A DNA stretch of 64,000 bases, from NCBI RefSeq assembly GCF_027409185.1, contig NC_084465.1, positions 32,281,864-32,345,863 on the forward strand, read 5' to 3'. The DNA comes from Cynocephalus volans (lineage: Eukaryota; Chordata; Mammalia; Dermoptera; Cynocephalidae). Under the pieces are notes generated by a model, which saw only the letters and a program-made list of their open reading frames with translations, did no database searches and was not told where the DNA came from. Position numbers and translations under genes: made by a program. Positions 59,801-64,000 of the stretch are shown piece after piece (position 1 is the first letter of the stretch; the number at the start of each line of letters is the position of its first letter).

Positions 59801-59875
59801 TTTTTTTTTTTTTTTTTTTTTAGCTAGCCATCAACATTTATTCAGTAATGCCTATGTACAGAACTACTATGTGTA
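59801..59875 (-). mobile_element. Short retrocopied RNA 3' end with AATAAA and A21 tail
   Basis: On the - strand this reads tacacatagtagttctgtac, then ataggcattactgaataaat, gttgatggctagct and A21 (T21 at 59801-59821). The AATAAA sits about 15 bases before the tail, as at the end of a messenger RNA. It abuts the truncated 5' end of L1 copy a, which suggests template switching. The parent RNA is not identified. Confidence 0.6.
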
Positions 59876-62800
59876 TTTTTTTTTCTTAATTTTATTTTGT
59901 TGATATACAATGTGGTTGAATATTGTGGCCCATTACCGAAACCTCCCTCCCTCCTCCCTCTCCCCACTCCCTCCCAACAATGTCCTTTCTGTTTGCTTGT
60001 CGTATCAACTTCAAGTAATTGTAGTTGTTATGTCTTCTCCCCCCCCCCCCCCCCCGGTTTGTGTGTGTGTGTGTGAATTTATTTATTTATTTTTAGCTCC
60101 CACCAATAAGTGAGAACATGTGGTATTTCTCTTTCTGTGCCTGACTCGTTTCACTTAATATAATTCTCTCAAGGTCCATCCACGTTGTTGCAAATAGCAG
60201 TATTTCATTCGTTTTTATAGCTGAGTAGTATTCCATTGTGTAGATATACCACATTTTCCATATCCACTCATCCGATGGTGGACATTTGGGCTGGTTCCAA
60301 CTCTTGGCTATTGTAAAGAGTGCTGCGATGAACATTGGGGAACAGGTATACCTTCGACTTGATGATTTCCATTCCTCTGGGTATATTCCAAGCAGTGGGA
60401 TAGCTGGGTCATATGGCAGATCTATCTGCAATTGTTTGAGGAACCTCCATACCATTTTCCATAGAGGCTGCACCATTTTGCAGTCCCACCAACAATGTAT
60501 GAGAGTTCCTTTTTCTCCCCAACCGCGCCAGCATTTATCGTTCAGAGTCTTTTGGATTTTAGCCATCCTAACTGGGGTGAGATGGTATCTCAGTGTAGTT
60601 TTGATTTGCATTTCCCGGATGCTGAGTGATGTTGAGCATTTTTTCATATGTTTGTTGGCCATTTGTATATCTTCCTAAGAGAAATGCCTGCTTAGCTCTT
60701 TTGCCCATTTTTCAATTGGGTTGCTTGTCTTTTTCTTGTAAAGTTGTTTGAGTTCCTTGTATATTCTGGATATTAATCCTTTGTCAGATGTATATTTTGC
60801 AAATATTTTCTCCCACTCTGTTGGTTGTCTTTTAACTCTGTTAATTGTTTCTTTTGCTGTGCAGAAGCTCTTTAGTTTGATATAATCACATTTGTTTATT
60901 TTTCCTTTGGTTGCCTGTGCTTTTGGGGTCATATTCATGAAGTCTCTGTCCAGTCTTATTTCCTGAAGTGTCTCTCCTATGTTTTCTTTAAGAAGTTTCA
61001 TTGTTTCAGGGTGTATATTTAAATCCTTAATCCATTTTGAGTTGATTTTAGTATACGGTGAGAGGTATGGATCTAGTTTCATTCTGTTGCATATTGATAT
61101 CCAGTTCTCCCAGCACCATTTGCTAAAGAGGCAGTCTCTTCCCCAGTGTATAGGCTTGGTGCCTTTCTCAAAGATCAGATAGGTGTAGGTGTATGGGTTG
61201 ATTTCTGGATTCTCTATTCTATTCCATTGGTCAGTGTGTCTGTTTTTATGCCAGTACCATACTGTTTTGTTTATTATAGCATTGTAGTATAGCTTAAAGT
61301 CGGGTAGTGTTATGCCTCCAGCTTTATTTTTTTTGCTCAGCATTGCTTTGGCTATGCGTGGTCTTTTATTGTTCCATATAAATGTCTGAATGCTTCTTTC
61401 CATTTCTGAGAAAAATGTCTTTGGAATTTTGATGGGGATTGCATTGAATTTGTATATCACTTTGGGTAGTATGGACATTTTCACTATGTTGATTCTTCCA
61501 ATCCAATAGCATGGGATATCTTTCCATCTTCTTGTATCCTCTCTAATTTCTTTCAGCAGTGGTTTGTAGTTCTCATTATAGAGATTTTTCACATCCTTGG
61601 TTAACTCAATTCCTAAGTATTTTATTTTTTTGGTGGCTATTGTAAATGGCAGGCTTTCTTGATTTCTCATTCTGCATGTTCACTATTGGAGAAAAGAAAT
61701 GCTACTGATTTTTGTGTGTTGATTTTGTATCCTGCTACTGTGCTGAAATCATTTATGAACTCCAAGAGTTTTTTTGTAGAGGTTTTAGGCTGTTCGATAT
61801 ATAGGATCATGTCATCTGCAAACAGGGACAGTTTGACTTCATCTTTTCCAATCTGGATGCCCTTTATTTCCTTCTCTTCTCTGATTGCTCTGGCTAGTAC
61901 TTGCAACACTATGTTGAATAGGAGTGGTGAGAATGGGCATCTTTGTCTAGTTACTGTTCTTAAAGGAAAAGCTTTCAGCTTTTCCCCATTCAGGATGATA
62001 TTGGCAGTGGGTTTGTCATATATGGCTTTAATTATGTTGAGATACTTTCCCTCTATACCTAACGTATGGATGGTCTTTGTCATGAATGAGTGCTGAATTT
62101 TATCAGATGGTTTTTCAGCATCTATAGAGATGATCATATGGTCCTTGTGTTTGACTTTATTAATATTTATTAATTTATTGATTTGCATATGTTGAACCAA
62201 CCTTGCATCCCTGGGATGAATCCCACTTGATCGTGGTGAATAATTTTATGTATGTGTTGCTGTATTCTGTTTGCTAGTATTTTAGTGAGGATTTTTGCAT
62301 CTATATTCATCAAGGATATTGGCCTGTAGTTTTCTTTTTTAGTTATTTCTTTACCTGGTTTTGGTATCAGGATGATATTTGCTTCATAGAATGAGTTTGG
62401 GAGATTTGCGTCAGTTTCAATCTTTTGGAATAGTTTGTAAAGAATCGGTGTCAATTCCTCTTTGAATGTTTGGTAAAATTCTGCTGTGAATCCATCTGGT
62501 CTTGGGCTTTTCTTTGTTGGGAGCCTTCTGATAACAGCTTCAATCTCCTTTATTGTTATTGGTCTGTTCAAATTTTCTACATCTTCATGGTTCAGTTTTG
62601 GGAACTTGTGTGTGTCCAGAAATTTATCCATTTCCTCCAGATTTTCAAATTTGTTGGCGTATAGTTGTTTATTGTAGTCTCGAATGATTCCTTGTATTTC
62701 AGATGAATCAGTTGTAATATCGCCTTTTTCATTTCTAATTTTGGTTATTTGAATCTTCTGTCTTCTTTTTTTTGTTAGCCATGCTAATGGTTTGTCAATT

Positions 62801-64000
62801 TGATTTATCTTTTCAAAAAACCAACTTTTTGATTCGTTGATCTTTTGTATTGTTTTTTTGGTTTCAATTTCATTCAGTTCTGCTCTGATCTTAATGATTT
62901 CTTTCCGTCTGCTAACTTTAGGTTTGGATTGTTCTTGTTTTTCTAGTTCTTTAAGGTGAAGTGTTAGGTTGTTCACTTGCCATCTTTCCATTCTTCTGAG
63001 GTGAGCATTTAATGCAATAAATTTCCCCCTTAATACTGCTTTTGCAGTATCCCACAGGTTTTGGTATGATGTATCATTGTTTTCATTAGTTTCAATAAAT
63101 TTTTTGATTTCCTGTTTGATTTCTTCTTGGACCCATATGTCATTAAGTAGAATGCTATTTAATTTCCATGTGTTTGTATAGTTTCCAGAGTTTCATTTGT
63201 TATTAATTTCTAGTTTTAATCCATTATGGTCTGAGAAAATACATGGGATAATTCCAATTTTTTTGAATTTGTTGAGACTTGATTTGTGGCCTAATATGTG
63301 ATCTATCCTGGAGAATGATCCATGTGCTGATGAGAAGAATGAATATTCTGAGGTTGTTGGATGGAATGTTATGTAGATACCTGCCAATTCAAATTGGTCT
63401 AGAGTATTGTTTAGATCTTGTTTTTCTCTACTGATTCTTTGCCTAGATGATGTGTCTAATATTGACAGTGGGGTGTTCAGGTCCCCTGCTATTATGATAT
63501 TAGTGTCTATTTCCTTCTTTAGGTCTAATAGAGCCTGTTTTATAAATCTGGCTGCTCCAACATTGGGGGCGTACATATTTATGGTTCTTATGTCTTCTTG
63601 ATGGATCAGTCCTTTTATCATTAAGTAGTGTCCCTCATTGTCTCTTTTTATGGTTTTTAGTTTAAAGTCTATTTTGTCAGATATAAGAATAGCTACTCCA
63701 GCTCATTTTTCTTTTCTGTTTGCATGGTAAATCTTTTTCCATCCTTTCACTCTTAGTCTGTGTGAATCTTTATGGCTGAGGTGGGTCTCTTGTAGGCAGC
63801 ATATAGTTGGGTCCTCCTTTTTAATCCACTCAGCCAGTCTGTGTCTTTTGATTGGGGAATTTAAGCATTTTACATTAAGAGTTGTTATTGAAAGGTGTTG
63901 ATTTATTCCTAGCATTTTGTTGGTTGTTTGGTTGTCTTAGGTCTCTTTTGTTCCTTGTTTTCTGATTTACTGATTGGTTTCTGTGTTTGTTGGTTTCTTA
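59876..64000 (-). mobile_element. Long L1 (copy b), running off the window
   Basis: It starts with its poly(A) end (T-run from 59876), then a 3' UTR of about 217 bases with a C17 run at 60039-60055 and (GT)n, then a full-length ORF2, and about 85 bases of inter-ORF sequence before the window ends. ORF1 and the 5' UTR must lie beyond 64000 if present. Confidence 0.93.
60093..63915 (-). pseudogene. L1 ORF2 (endonuclease-reverse transcriptase), full length but broken
   Basis: From ATG at 63915 to the stop at 60093 is about 1274 codons, the usual ORF2 length. The endonuclease domain opens with TTLNVKCLNSPIKRHRLAEW and has ICCLQETHLSHKDSHRL. RT follows, with [20 protein letters not shown] and the catalytic FADDM near 61830. 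The C-terminal domain includes [19 protein letters not shown]. Breaks as read: in-frame stops at 63703-63705, 63193-63195 and 60675-60677, and frameshifts near 62170-62200 and near 61667-61670. Without these the length is conserved, so only small changes have accumulated. It cannot mobilise itself. Confidence 0.92.

Noticed and set aside
60675-62991. Large - strand frames (331 and 273 codons) as host genes
   Set aside because: Both are consecutive parts of L1 ORF2 with RT motifs, broken by stops and frameshifts.

Overview
The window is mammalian nuclear DNA. It is AT-rich, dominated by interspersed repeats, and has one spliced protein gene with GT-AG introns. I recognise that gene as NDUFA5, an accessory subunit of respiratory complex I. 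It lies on the + strand as five phase-0 coding exons between 18185 and 33198, encodes 116 residues, and has no break. The repeats are those of a placental mammal (L1, L2, MIR, MaLR LTRs, MER5A). Several fresh-looking SINEs have a tRNA-Ile-like head and occur as a monomer, a dimer and a divergent GC-rich type. I know tRNA-Ile-derived monomer and dimer SINEs of this kind from colugos (Dermoptera, the CYN family), so a colugo such as Galeopterus is my best guess. That is an inference from memory and was not searched.

Layout. 1-17.9 kb is a gene-poor flank of old L1, MIR and L2 pieces, including an L1 with an inverted 5' part (4.7-5.9 kb) and a stack of nested insertions inside one L1 (13.5-17.0 kb). 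18.0-18.5 kb is the NDUFA5 CpG-island promoter and first two exons. 18.5-33.2 kb holds the remaining NDUFA5 exons, with introns filled by L2, MIR, MaLR LTRs and L1. 33.2-39.8 kb is the 3' UTR or flank, with an unusual tandemly duplicated TG microsatellite at 38.2-38.45 kb. 39.85-40.4 kb is a second CpG island on a + strand reading; from the conserved order NDUFA5 then IQUB it is probably the IQUB promoter and non-coding first exon, though no IQUB coding exon was found here.

42.18-49.88 kb is a nearly full-length class I (gammaretrovirus-like) endogenous provirus. It has two LTRs, a polypurine tract, gag, protease, reverse transcriptase, RNase H and integrase remnants, and a small relic of the env transmembrane tail. 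All frames are broken. 50-59 kb is more old L1, L2, MIR and MaLR. 59.1-64 kb carries two closely related, younger L1s on the - strand. One is a 5'-truncated copy that appears to be joined by template switching to the poly(A) end of another RNA. The other spans a complete-length but mutated ORF2 and runs off the window.

No undescribed multi-gene system is visible. The observations most worth a second look are a family of five ~68-81 bp palindromic mariner-like MITEs, the SINE types with perfect target duplications, the env-deleted provirus with its unusually long leader just downstream of the second CpG island, and the probable L1-mRNA chimera.
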